Shown here one piece after another: positions 52,400 through 60,171 of a DNA stretch of 64,000 bases (position 1 is its first letter; each line of letters opens with the position of its first letter). Made by a program: the position numbers and the translations under genes. This stretch comes from Arthrobacter oryzae (lineage in GTDB: Bacteria > Actinomycetota > Actinomycetes > Actinomycetales > Micrococcaceae). The stretch spans positions 124,001-188,000 of the forward strand of contig NZ_JAUSSM010000008.1 of NCBI RefSeq assembly GCF_030812315.1. The letters are read 5' to 3'. The notes beneath the pieces were generated by a model. It made no database searches and was not told the origin of the DNA. It was given only the letters and a program-made list of their open reading frames with translations.

Positions 52400-53437
52400 T
52401 TGGTACAGATCGAACAGCTCTCCGCGCGGACACCGGCGGTTTCCGTGGATGAACTCCTCAAGGGCTTCTATCCCTCGCCGCGCTTCGGAGGGGTTTCCTT
52501 CGCCAGTTACCGGCCGGATCCCTCGCAGCCCAGCCAGGCCGGAGCAGTGACGGCGCTGGCGTCCTTCGCGACGGGCGTCGGCGCAAACGGCAGCTCCGGT
52601 CTCTTCAAGAAGCTTTTTGCGAAGAAGGACAATTCCCGTGCCGGGATCTACCTCGACGGCGGCTTCGGCGTGGGCAAGACCCACCTGCTGGCGTCCTTGT
52701 GGCACGCGGCCCCGGGCCCCAAGGCATTCGGCACGTTCGTCGAATACACCAACCTGGTGGGGGCGCTCTCGTTCCGGAAGACCGTGGAGGCGCTCAGCCA
52801 CTACAAGCTGGTGTGCATCGATGAGTTCGAGCTCGACGACCCGGGCGATACCGTCCTGATGTCGCGGCTGATGCGCGAACTGGCCGACGCCGGCGTCAAA
52901 CTCGCGGCGACCTCGAACACGCTCCCCGGATCGCTCGGCGACGGACGGTTCGCAGCCGTCGACTTCCAGCGGGAGATCCAGGTGCTGGCAGACCAGTTCG
53001 ACGTAATCAGGATCGACGGCGAGGACTTCCGCCACCGCGGACTACCGGCAGCTCCGGCTCCGCTGAAGAACGAAGACCTGACCCACCACATGCAGGCGGA
53101 GTTCCACGGCAAGACGGTGGCACGGGATGATTTCAAGACCCTGATCAACCATCTTGCCGGTGTCCACCCGAGCCGGTACCGGCAGCTCCTGGCCGGCATC
53201 GAGGGCGTGGTGTGGCGTGACGTGGAAACCATTACCGAGCAGGCTGTGGCACTGCGGTTCGTGGTGCTGGCGGACCGGCTTTATGACAAGGATGTTCCCA
53301 TCCTCGCCAGCGGCGTCCCCTTCGACCAGCTTTTCACCGACGAGATGATGACCGGCGGCTACACCAAGAAGTACTACCGGGCGGTTTCCCGGCTGACGGC
53401 GCTGGCGCGCGAGGGGCAGAACCACGAACCGTCCTAG
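52400..53437 (+). CDS. zapE: cell division protein ZapE (AFG1-like ATPase)
   Basis: The 345-residue protein is an AFG1-type P-loop ATPase: Walker A DGGFGVGKTHLL near 92, Walker B CIDEFELDD near 140, then a helical C-terminal half. In E. coli ZapE binds FtsZ under stress; a similar role is inferred. The start is TTG at 52400. I see only a weak ribosome site, so the exact start is uncertain. Confidence 0.85.
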   Translation: MVQIEQLSARTPAVSVDELLKGFYPSPRFGGVSFASYRPDPSQPSQAGAVTALASFATGVGANGSSGLFKKLFAKKDNSRAGIYLDGGFGVGKTHLLASLWHAAPGPKAFGTFVEYTNLVGALSFRKTVEALSHYKLVCIDEFELDDPGDTVLMSRLMRELADAGVKLAATSNTLPGSLGDGRFAAVDFQREIQVLADQFDVIRIDGEDFRHRGLPAAPAPLKNEDLTHHMQAEFHGKTVARDDFKTLINHLAGVHPSRYRQLLAGIEGVVWRDVETITEQAVALRFVVLADRLYDKDVPILASGVPFDQLFTDEMMTGGYTKKYYRAVSRLTALAREGQNHEPS

Positions 53438-53542
53438 CCATTAGGGACTGCGTTTAGCGCCGCCGGCTAAACACCGCGTTTAAACGCCAAAGGCGCCGGC
53501 GCCGCCTCACGGCGGGACCGGCACCTCGCTGACGTTCCTGGG

Positions 53543-53809
53543 TTAGAGGCCCTGCTGCCGGGGTTCCCCGGCTACAGGTGGCTCTCCGGCGACGGGAGGT
53601 TCTTCGACAGGAGCCGTTTCCGGCTTCTGGTCGGCCTTATCCACGAGGCCGGCTGCGCCCTTCTGGACGGTATCGATCTTATCGGCGTACTTTCCGCCGG
53701 TCTTTGCGTCGATGAAATCACCGGCTTTGCCGATGCCGTCCTTGATGGCCTGTTCATTGCCACCAACCAGTCGCTGAGCCTTGCCCTTCAGATCGTCAAG
53801 AATACCCAC
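53543..53809 (-). CDS. MT0933-like antitoxin family protein (orphan)
   Basis: This 88-residue protein resembles the MT0933/Rv0909-type antitoxin family: GILDDLKGKAQRLVGGNE followed by a helix with KDGIGKAGDFIDAKTGGKYADKI, then a proline/glutamate tail. A GGGAGG site precedes the GTG at 53809, five bases away. No adjacent toxin gene is present, so its role as an antitoxin is doubtful here; it may be a free-standing stress-type protein. The tail contains a direct PPVAGE repeat. Confidence 0.72.
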   Translation of the reverse strand: MGILDDLKGKAQRLVGGNEQAIKDGIGKAGDFIDAKTGGKYADKIDTVQKGAAGLVDKADQKPETAPVEEPPVAGEPPVAGEPRQQGL

Positions 53810-53953
53810 GGGCACCTCCCTTCTGTCGCGGAGCCAGATCGCTCCTCCGCATTCGATCCTAGCCCCAGACAATGGGTGTGCCAAGGGCACGCGCCGGTGC
53901 CTGCCTTGCTCCGGGATGCATTGTCCCGGCTCCCGACGCTGCATTCAGGCAAC

Positions 53954-53979
53954 AAAAAAGCAGCTCCGGAGAGCTGCTT
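53954..53979 (-). terminator. intrinsic terminator of the minus-strand tRNA operon
   Basis: A 9-bp perfect stem (53958-53966 with 53971-53979) with a four-base loop is followed on the minus strand by a T-run (A-tract at 53954-53959). It lies just after the first Val tRNA and ends the tRNA transcript. Confidence 0.9.
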
Positions 53980-53984
53980 CGTGG

Positions 53985-54056
53985 TGGGCGATACTGGGAT
54001 CGAACCAGTGACCTCTTCCGTGTCAGGGAAGCGCGCTACCGCTGCGCCAATCGCCC
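53985..54056 (-). tRNA. tRNA-Val (anticodon GAC)
   Basis: A 72-base cloverleaf with acceptor GGGCGAT, TTCGATCC T-loop and anticodon GAC. The CCA end is encoded (53982-53984). It is identical to the tRNA at 54265-54336 and is the last gene of a five-tRNA minus-strand cluster. Confidence 0.96.
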
Positions 54057-54131
54057 GCAACCGGAAGAATCCGGCGGGTTCGGCGGAAACATCCGGCATA
54101 GCCGGGGGTGTTGCGCCATTAAAGAAAAGAG

Positions 54132-54204
<73 letters not shown>

Positions 54205-54264
54205 ACATGAAGTACGTGCCGGTGCTACCGGCCGTTCAACAACAAGCAAGTTGCCTTGCTCTGG

Positions 54265-54336
54265 TGGGCGATACTGGGATCGAACCAGTGACCTCTTCCG
54301 TGTCAGGGAAGCGCGCTACCGCTGCGCCAATCGCCC
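54265..54336 (-). tRNA. tRNA-Val (anticodon GAC), second copy
   Basis: An exact copy of the tRNA at 53985-54056, also with an encoded CCA end (54262-54264). The copies probably arose by local duplication of a Gly-Val unit. Confidence 0.96.
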
Positions 54337-54377
54337 AAATGTCCTCCGGGATTAACCGGAAACCAAGGTTTTCACCG

Positions 54378-54448
54378 AGGTGGGTACGGGATTCGAACCC
54401 GTGTATACGGCTTTGCAGGCCGCTGCCTCGCCTCTCGGCCAACCCACC
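54378..54448 (-). tRNA. tRNA-Cys (anticodon GCA)
   Basis: A 71-base cloverleaf with acceptor GGTGGGT, anticodon GCA in the loop CTGCAAA and T-loop TTCGAAT. CCA is not encoded. It sits between the two Gly-Val pairs of the minus-strand cluster. Confidence 0.96.
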
Positions 54449-54494
54449 GTGTAAGCCAGATTCCTGGGAATCTTTGCCTTGACAGTGTCCTGCG

Positions 54495-54567
<73 letters not shown>

Positions 54568-54625
54568 AGTATTGTCAGCATTTCCGTGCCGCATTCGGCA
54601 TTTCCTCGCGTTCCAACGAGTAAGA

Positions 54626-54654
54626 ACTCTATAGGAGGTTCAGGGAACTTACAA
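54626..54654 (-). promoter_or_regulatory. promoter of the minus-strand tRNA cluster
   Basis: On the minus strand a TTGTAA -35 (54649-54654) and a TAGAGT -10 (54626-54631) are exactly 17 bases apart. The predicted transcript would start near 54619 and give a ~50-base leader before the Gly tRNA. Confidence 0.65.
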
Positions 54655-54820
54655 ATCGGGGCCGCGCCGACGACGCCGGATGGCTTCGTTTCCTTGAAAT
54701 CTAGAGGATTTTACTAATTACAGGCGTGTAATTCCGGCCCGTTGTTCGGCCTCCTGCCCCTCGTGTCCGGCGGCGCAACAGTGACGCAATAGGGTGCACG
54801 GCCGGCGTCGGACGTCCCGA

Positions 54821-54850
54821 TTTCCAAATGCCGCCAGGGTGGGCTAGCAT
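54821..54850 (+). promoter_or_regulatory. promoter of the plus-strand Val tRNA
   Basis: A TTTCCA -35 (54821-54826) and a TAGCAT -10 (54845-54850), 18 bases apart, end 12 bases before the tRNA 5' end at 54863. The 295-base gap from 54568 to 54862 holds this and the divergent promoter, and otherwise nothing I recognise. Confidence 0.6.
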
Positions 54851-54862
54851 TCAATGGCATTG

Positions 54863-54934
54863 GGGCGATTGGCGCAGTGGTAGCGCGCTTCGTTCACACC
54901 GAAGAGGTCACTGGTTCGAACCCAGTATCGCCCA
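54863..54934 (+). tRNA. tRNA-Val (anticodon CAC)
   Basis: A 72-base cloverleaf with acceptor GGGCGAT, anticodon CAC and encoded CCA (54935-54937). It differs from the Val-GAC genes mainly in the anticodon arm and a few other bases, so it is a diverged paralogue. It stands alone on the plus strand with its own terminator. Confidence 0.96.
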
Positions 54935-54940
54935 CCAATG

Positions 54941-54980
54941 AATGGCCCGTTCCGCTGAATCAGCGGGACGGGCCATTTCG
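54941..54980 (+). terminator. hairpin terminator after tRNA-Val(CAC)
   Basis: Bases 54941-54958 pair with 54960-54977 (one G-T wobble), giving a long GC-rich stem with a short loop, followed by a TTT run. It ends the single tRNA transcript. Confidence 0.85.
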
Positions 54981-55053
54981 CTTTCCGGGCGGCCTGTTCC
55001 CGCCGGCACTTCACGCACGTATTCCTGTCAGCCCTTCATGAAAGAGTATTTGC

Positions 55054-55935
55054 ATGACTGATCCACTCCTTGCCCACGCCACGGAATACGGGCGGATGTA
55101 CGCACGCTCCACATCCGACTCATTCTCCGTTCCGTCCATTACTACGGTCATCGGCCAGCAGCCGCACGGCCTTGACGGGTGGTTCGGGTACATGGGGGCG
55201 AACAGCCTTGCCAGCGATCCGTCGCTCCCCGCCATCCTGGGAAGCCCGGCCAAAGTCCGCCAGGCGGTCAGCCGGGCAGCAAAGGCCGCTGAAACCTACC
55301 GCGACGACGCCGCGAAGCGCGGGGACCGGGTGCACAACTACTGCGAACAGGTTGCGCTCAGGGCCCTCGGGCGGCCCCACCAGATGAAGGAAATGCGGGA
55401 GGCCCTGGCCGCAAACGGCGAGGAAGCCTTCGCCGCGCGCTTTGATGAGTGGTGGGAACTCTTTGGTGTGGAGCCCATTGCACCCGAAGTCACGGTCTGG
55501 AACAAGACAGTCGGCTATGCGGGCACCCTTGACCTCGTGGCAAAGATCAATGGCAGGACCTGCATCATCGACTACAAAACCAAGGGCACCACAAGGGACG
55601 GCACCGTCAAGCCATTGGACGACAAAGTGGTGATGCAGCTCGTGGCAGGGATGAAGGCCGAGGAAAGCCTTGTTGATCCCGTCGCGGGGGAGTGGGAGCC
55701 CTGGAAGCACGGCGAGTCCCCGGTGCTCCTGGCGGTCGCTGTGGGCGAAACTGAGGTCCGGCCCATGCGCGCCAATCCGGAGGTGCTCAAGCACCACTGG
55801 TGGAAGTTCTGCTCCCTCCGCCGGGTCTGGGAAATGTCCGCCGACACTGTCAGCGCCGGCACAGCGCTGCTTCCCGTGGCGCCGCCGTCGCTGCCCGTGG
55901 CGCCGCCCGCGCTGCAGGCTGCGCCCGGAAGGTAG
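55054..55935 (+). CDS. stand-alone PD-(D/E)XK nuclease-like protein
   Basis: The 293-residue protein carries the RecB/Cas4-type nuclease core: RGDRVHNYCEQVAL near 90 (motif I with His and Glu), then GYAGTLDLVAK and IIDYKTK near 150-175 (motifs II and III with the catalytic Asp, Asp and Lys). No helicase or Fe-S cysteine cluster is attached. The C-terminus ends in an alanine/proline repeat (LLPVAPPSLPVAPPALQ). It should cut DNA if active. It stands between the tRNA genes and def; the neighbours give no hint of a defence or repair partner. Confidence 0.72.
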   Translation: MTDPLLAHATEYGRMYARSTSDSFSVPSITTVIGQQPHGLDGWFGYMGANSLASDPSLPAILGSPAKVRQAVSRAAKAAETYRDDAAKRGDRVHNYCEQVALRALGRPHQMKEMREALAANGEEAFAARFDEWWELFGVEPIAPEVTVWNKTVGYAGTLDLVAKINGRTCIIDYKTKGTTRDGTVKPLDDKVVMQLVAGMKAEESLVDPVAGEWEPWKHGESPVLLAVAVGETEVRPMRANPEVLKHHWWKFCSLRRVWEMSADTVSAGTALLPVAPPSLPVAPPALQAAPGR

Positions 55936-55990
55936 TCGGCCAACTAAACTGGACTGGATCCCGTAGCGCCCATCGAAGGACAGATTGCAC

Positions 55991-56578
55991 ATGGCCATTT
56001 TGAATATCCGCATCATCGGCGACCCTGTGCTGCGCACAGTTGCCGATCCCGTGACGGAATTCGGGCCGGAACTCGCGAAACTGGTTGCGGACATGACGGA
56101 GACCATGGAGGACGTTGACGGCGCAGGCCTGGCCGCGCCCCAGGTCGGAGTCAGCAAGAGGGTCTTTACCTACCGCATCGGCGGCGTGGAGGGCCACATC
56201 GTCAACCCCGTGCTGGAGAACAGCGACGACTTCCAGCCCGATGAAGTGGAAGGTTGCCTGTCCATCCCGGGTCTTGGCTTCCCCGTCCGCCGCCGACGCG
56301 CCACCCGCGTCACCGGCGTCGACCTGCACGGCAATCCCGTCTCCGTGGAAGGCGAGGGCATGCTTGCCCGCTGCTTCCAGCATGAAACCGACCACCTTGA
56401 CGGCATTCTCTTCACCGACAGGCTCGAAGGTGAAGATCGCAAGACCGCGCTGCGCTCCATCCGCAATGCCAACTACGACGCCATCACCGAACAGACGACG
56501 TCGAAGCGGGCGAAGACTGTGGGCTCCAGCTTCGGTGGCGGAAGCTTCGGCAGCGGCAGTTTCGGCGCCGGCGAGTGA
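55991..56578 (+). CDS. def: peptide deformylase
   Basis: The 195-residue protein has all three deformylase motifs: GAGLAAPQVG, EGCLSIPG with the metal-ligand cysteine, and QHETDHLDG with the two histidines and catalytic glutamate. It removes the formyl group from nascent proteins. The start is ATG 55991, not the TTG six bases earlier. The C-terminal tail (about 180-195) is glycine/serine/phenylalanine rich. Its stop overlaps the fmt start, so deformylase and formyltransferase are co-translated. Confidence 0.96.
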   Translation: MAILNIRIIGDPVLRTVADPVTEFGPELAKLVADMTETMEDVDGAGLAAPQVGVSKRVFTYRIGGVEGHIVNPVLENSDDFQPDEVEGCLSIPGLGFPVRRRRATRVTGVDLHGNPVSVEGEGMLARCFQHETDHLDGILFTDRLEGEDRKTALRSIRNANYDAITEQTTSKRAKTVGSSFGGGSFGSGSFGAGE

Positions 56579-57495
56579 GGGTACTCTTCGCCGGCACGCC
56601 GGCTGTCGCAGTACCGTCCCTCAATGCATTGGTGGAGGCAGGCTTTGACGTCGTTGCCGTCCTGACCCGGCCGGACGCGCCGATCGGACGCAAACGCGTG
56701 CTGACGCCGTCGCCCGTCGCCGCCCGCGCCGCCGAACTGGGCATTGACGTGATCCACGCTGCCAGGGTGGATGCGGAAGTGACGGCAGGGATCGCCGCAG
56801 TCGCGCCTGATGTCGCAGCGATCGTGGCGTACGGCGGCCTGATCCCGCGCGCGGCCCTGGATGTGCCACGGCACGGCTGGATCAACCTGCACTTCTCCCT
56901 GCTGCCCGCCTGGCGCGGCGCCGCGCCGGTGCAGCGCGCCGTCATGGCCGGGGATGACATCACCGGAGCCGTCACGTTCCATCTCGAGGAAGGGCTGGAC
57001 ACCGGCCCGGTGTTCGGAACCCTCACCGAGGCCGTCCGTCCTGAGGACACTGCCGGTGAACTCCTGGAACGGCTCTCCCACAGCGGTGCGGTCCTGCTTG
57101 CCCAGACTCTCTCCGCCATTGACTCCGGGCGGGCCGCAGCGGTTCCCCAAAAGGGCGACGTGTCCCTGGCGCCTAAACTGGGCATCGATGACGGTCGGAT
57201 CGACTGGCAGGAACCCGCTCTCGCGATTGGGCGCAGGGCGCGCGGCGTCACGCCCGAACCCGGCGCATGGACCACCCTCGAAGGGCAGCGCGTCAAGCTC
57301 GAACCGGTGGTGCTCCGGACGGACGGCCCGGAACTGAAGCCTGGACAGGTGCTGCTCAACGGAAAAAGCGTGCTGGTAGGGACAGGGTCCCACCCTGTAG
57401 AGCTGACGCGGATACAGCCCTCGGGCAAAAAGATGATGGCCGCCGCCGACTGGGCGCGCGGACAGGCTGCACTGGAAGGCGTGGTATTCGAATGA
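56575..57495 (+). CDS. fmt: methionyl-tRNA formyltransferase
   Basis: The 306-residue protein has the formyltransferase core with the catalytic HFSLLPAWRG region (Asn/His/Asp type active site) and a C-terminal OB-like domain. It formylates initiator Met-tRNA. The GTG start overlaps the def stop by four bases; its stop overlaps the rsmB start. def-fmt-rsmB is a common bacterial operon. Confidence 0.95.
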   Translation: MRVLFAGTPAVAVPSLNALVEAGFDVVAVLTRPDAPIGRKRVLTPSPVAARAAELGIDVIHAARVDAEVTAGIAAVAPDVAAIVAYGGLIPRAALDVPRHGWINLHFSLLPAWRGAAPVQRAVMAGDDITGAVTFHLEEGLDTGPVFGTLTEAVRPEDTAGELLERLSHSGAVLLAQTLSAIDSGRAAAVPQKGDVSLAPKLGIDDGRIDWQEPALAIGRRARGVTPEPGAWTTLEGQRVKLEPVVLRTDGPELKPGQVLLNGKSVLVGTGSHPVELTRIQPSGKKMMAAADWARGQAALEGVVFE

Positions 57496-59108
57496 GTGAG
57501 TCCGGAACGGGCGGCAGCGGCCGCGGCAAGGATCCCCGGCACGGCGGCGGTCAGGAAGGCAGGCAGGCCGGTGGCCAGCGCGGGGAACCCTCCGGCAGCA
57601 GCCGACATGGCAGCCAGCGGGACGCCCAGGGACGGGAGCGCAACCGCGGCCCGAAGCGGAACTTTTCCGAGAACGCCCCCTCCCAGCGCACCCGCCGGGC
57701 TGATCCGGCCCGGCTCGTGGCTTTTGAGGTGCTGCGTGCCGTTGCCTCGGAAGATGCCTACGCAAACCTCGTGCTGCCCGCCCGGATCCGCCACCATGGG
57801 CTGGACAAGCGGGACGCCGGTTTCGCCACCGAGCTGAGCTACGGCGCCCTCCGCGGCCAGGGCACCTATGACGCCGTCCTGGCCCGCTGCGTTGACCGGC
57901 CCCTGGACCAGCTGGACCCTGCCATCCTGGACGCACTGCGCATCGGCGCCCACCAGCTGCTGGCCATGCGCGTCCCTGCGCACGCTGCCCTGGACCAGAC
58001 CGTAGGGCTGGCCCGCGCCGTGATTGGCGCCGGACCGTCGGCCCTCATCAACGCTGTTCTCCGCAAAGTCTCCGCCCGTACCCTCGAGGAGTGGCTGGAA
58101 CTGCTCCTCAGCGACGAGACGGACGAAACCCGGATCGCCTCCATCCGCTACGCCCACCCGGAGTGGATTGTCCGCGCCCTGAGGCAGTCCCTCGTGGCAC
58201 ACGGCCGCCCCGTCAGTGAAATCAACGAACTCCTCGAGGCGGACAACGCTGCCCCCGTAGTGAACCTCGTGGCCCTGCCCGGGCTGGGCAGCCTTGACGA
58301 AGCGCTGGACGGCGGAGCAACCGCGGGCGAACTCGTGGAAGGCTCGGCGCTCTCCAGCGGAGGAGACCTCGGCCGGCTGGCGTCCGTGCGCGAAGGCAGC
58401 ACCAGGGTCCAGGATGTGGGCTCTCAGCTGGTGGCCCGCGCCATGGCTGCCGTGGACCTGGCTGGTGTTGGTGTGGAACGGGCGGACGTGGCGGCCGACG
58501 GCGAGGCGGGCGAAAAATGGCTTGACCTTTGTGCCGGACCGGGCGGCAAGGCTGCCCTCCTGGGCGCACTCGCCCGGCAGCGCGGAGCCACCCTGCTGGC
58601 CAACGAACCCGCACCGCACCGTGCCAAGCTGGTGCGGCAGGCACTTGCCGCTGTCCCGCACGAGGTCTGGCATGTCAGGACCGGCGACGGCCGCGACGTG
58701 GGCACGGAAATGGCGGGAACATTCGACCGCGTGCTGGTCGACGTCCCCTGCAGCGGCCTCGGTGCCCTGCGGCGCAGGCCCGAATCGAGATGGCGGCGTA
58801 CTCCCAAGGACCTCGCGGACCTTGGCCCCCTCCAGCGCGAACTGCTCAAGTCAGCCTTGGACGCCGTCCGGCCCGGCGGCGTGGTGGCCTACGTAACCTG
58901 TTCGCCGCACCCGGCGGAAACAACCGCCGTCGTCACCGATGCCCTGCGCAAGCGCGATGACCTCGAACTGCTCGACGCCGGCGCCGTCCTGGACAAGGTG
59001 AGCCTGCCGGGCCACCTTGAAGCCGGACATGAACTGACGGCCCAGCTGTGGCCCCATGTGCACCGGACCGACGCCATGTTCCTGGCCCTCATCCACAAAA
59101 AGCCCTGA
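57492..59108 (+). CDS. rsmB: 16S rRNA m5C967 methyltransferase RsmB
   Basis: The 538-residue protein has an N-terminal NusB-like RNA-binding domain (about 75-220) and a C-terminal RNA m5C methyltransferase. The latter shows LCAGPGGKAALL (SAM site), VDVPCSGLGALRRRPE and the catalytic VTCSPHPAETTAVV cysteine. It methylates C967 of 16S rRNA. A ~65-residue Gly/Arg/Gln-rich N-terminal extension is unusual in length. It overlaps fmt by four bases. Confidence 0.93.
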   Translation: MSESGTGGSGRGKDPRHGGGQEGRQAGGQRGEPSGSSRHGSQRDAQGRERNRGPKRNFSENAPSQRTRRADPARLVAFEVLRAVASEDAYANLVLPARIRHHGLDKRDAGFATELSYGALRGQGTYDAVLARCVDRPLDQLDPAILDALRIGAHQLLAMRVPAHAALDQTVGLARAVIGAGPSALINAVLRKVSARTLEEWLELLLSDETDETRIASIRYAHPEWIVRALRQSLVAHGRPVSEINELLEADNAAPVVNLVALPGLGSLDEALDGGATAGELVEGSALSSGGDLGRLASVREGSTRVQDVGSQLVARAMAAVDLAGVGVERADVAADGEAGEKWLDLCAGPGGKAALLGALARQRGATLLANEPAPHRAKLVRQALAAVPHEVWHVRTGDGRDVGTEMAGTFDRVLVDVPCSGLGALRRRPESRWRRTPKDLADLGPLQRELLKSALDAVRPGGVVAYVTCSPHPAETTAVVTDALRKRDDLELLDAGAVLDKVSLPGHLEAGHELTAQLWPHVHRTDAMFLALIHKKP

Positions 59109-59169
59109 CCCTTCCGCAACACCCTGATCCCCCGACTTCAGTGATCCGCCTTCAGTGAAAGGAGCCGAC

Positions 59170-59862
59170 ATGGCTCAGTGCTGCATCAACCCCAGCATCC
59201 TCTCCGCCGACTTCGTCAACCTCGAGGCGGAGCTGCGCAGAATCAGCAACGCCGATGCCGTCCATGTCGACGTCATGGACAACCACTTTGTGCCGAACCT
59301 GACCCTCGGGCTGCCCGTGGTCCAGCGCATCCAGGCCGTCAGCCCGGTACCGCTGGATGCGCACCTGATGATCGCCGACGCCGACCGCTGGGCACCCGCG
59401 TATGCCGACGCTGGCGTTGCCTCCGTGACGTTCCACGTCGAAGCATCCATCGCGCCCATCAAACTGGCGCGGGAACTCCGGGCGCGCGGGGCGAAGGCCG
59501 GAATGGCGCTGCGCCCCGGCACTCCGGTGGAGCCCTACCTGGACATGCTTTCGGAACTGGACCTCCTCCTGATCATGACCGTGGAACCGGGTTTCGGCGG
59601 CCAGTCATTCCTTGACCTGACCCTCCCCAAGATCAGGCGTGCCCGGGCAGCCATCGACGGTGCAGGCACCGGTGTGGCACTGCAGGTGGACGGCGGCATC
59701 ACCGAGGAGACGATTGTCCGTGCGGCCGAGGCAGGCGCGAACGTCTTCGTCGCAGGGTCAGCGGTGTACGGTGCGGACGATCCCGCGACGGCGATTGAGC
59801 GCCTGAGGGCAGCCGGCTCGCGTCCGGTGACGGCCGGGGCGAACGCCGTCCCGGAATCATGA
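59170..59862 (+). CDS. rpe: ribulose-phosphate 3-epimerase
   Basis: The 230-residue TIM barrel shows INPSILSADF, HVDVMDNHFVPNLT, MTVEPGFGGQSF and VDGGI, the metal- and phosphate-binding loops of Rpe. It interconverts ribulose 5-phosphate and xylulose 5-phosphate. The ATG at 59170 is preceded by AAGGAG; the upstream GTG in frame would only add five residues. It may share a transcript with rsmB, 61 bases before. Confidence 0.95.
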   Translation: MAQCCINPSILSADFVNLEAELRRISNADAVHVDVMDNHFVPNLTLGLPVVQRIQAVSPVPLDAHLMIADADRWAPAYADAGVASVTFHVEASIAPIKLARELRARGAKAGMALRPGTPVEPYLDMLSELDLLLIMTVEPGFGGQSFLDLTLPKIRRARAAIDGAGTGVALQVDGGITEETIVRAAEAGANVFVAGSAVYGADDPATAIERLRAAGSRPVTAGANAVPES

Positions 59863-59923
59863 CGGAGTCTGACGGGAATAGCAGGACCAGTCACTCAGTT
59901 GTGACAGAATAACAAGACACACT

Positions 59924-60074
59924 ACGTGCTCCGGGGTCGGTGTAAGTCCGAACCGGCGGTGACAGTCCGCGACCCGCGAGCCGGCACAGGTCCTATCCAG
60001 GAGCTGTTCCGGCGGACGGTTGAACCGGTGAAATTCCGGTACCGACAGTTAAAGTCTGGATGAGAGAAGCACGT
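59924..60074 (+). ncRNA. FMN riboswitch (RFN element)
   Basis: The outer P1 arms ACGTGCT (59924-59930) and AGCACGT (60068-60074) pair perfectly and enclose the conserved FMN aptamer blocks, including AACCGGCGGTGACAGTC and the later GGTGAAATTCCGGTACC region. It senses FMN and lies 98 bases before the ribD start. The output element is not obvious: I see a possible CAGCGC/GCGCTG helix (60088-60093 with 60114-60119) and no T-run, so control of translation initiation is a reasonable guess. The 309-base gap between rpe and ribD holds this element and otherwise nothing I recognise. Confidence 0.93.
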
Positions 60075-60171
60075 ACAGCTGTTACTGCAGCGCCCCTCGG
60101 GCGGTGCGGTATTGCGCTGTCGTATACCCCCGGAGCCAACGCGGTTCTCGAGGGAAGGAACGACGGACGCT

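Noticed and set aside
54863..54937. Integration site of a mobile element at the Val tRNA
   Set aside because: No integrase, no repeated tRNA 3' end and no atypical gene run nearby.
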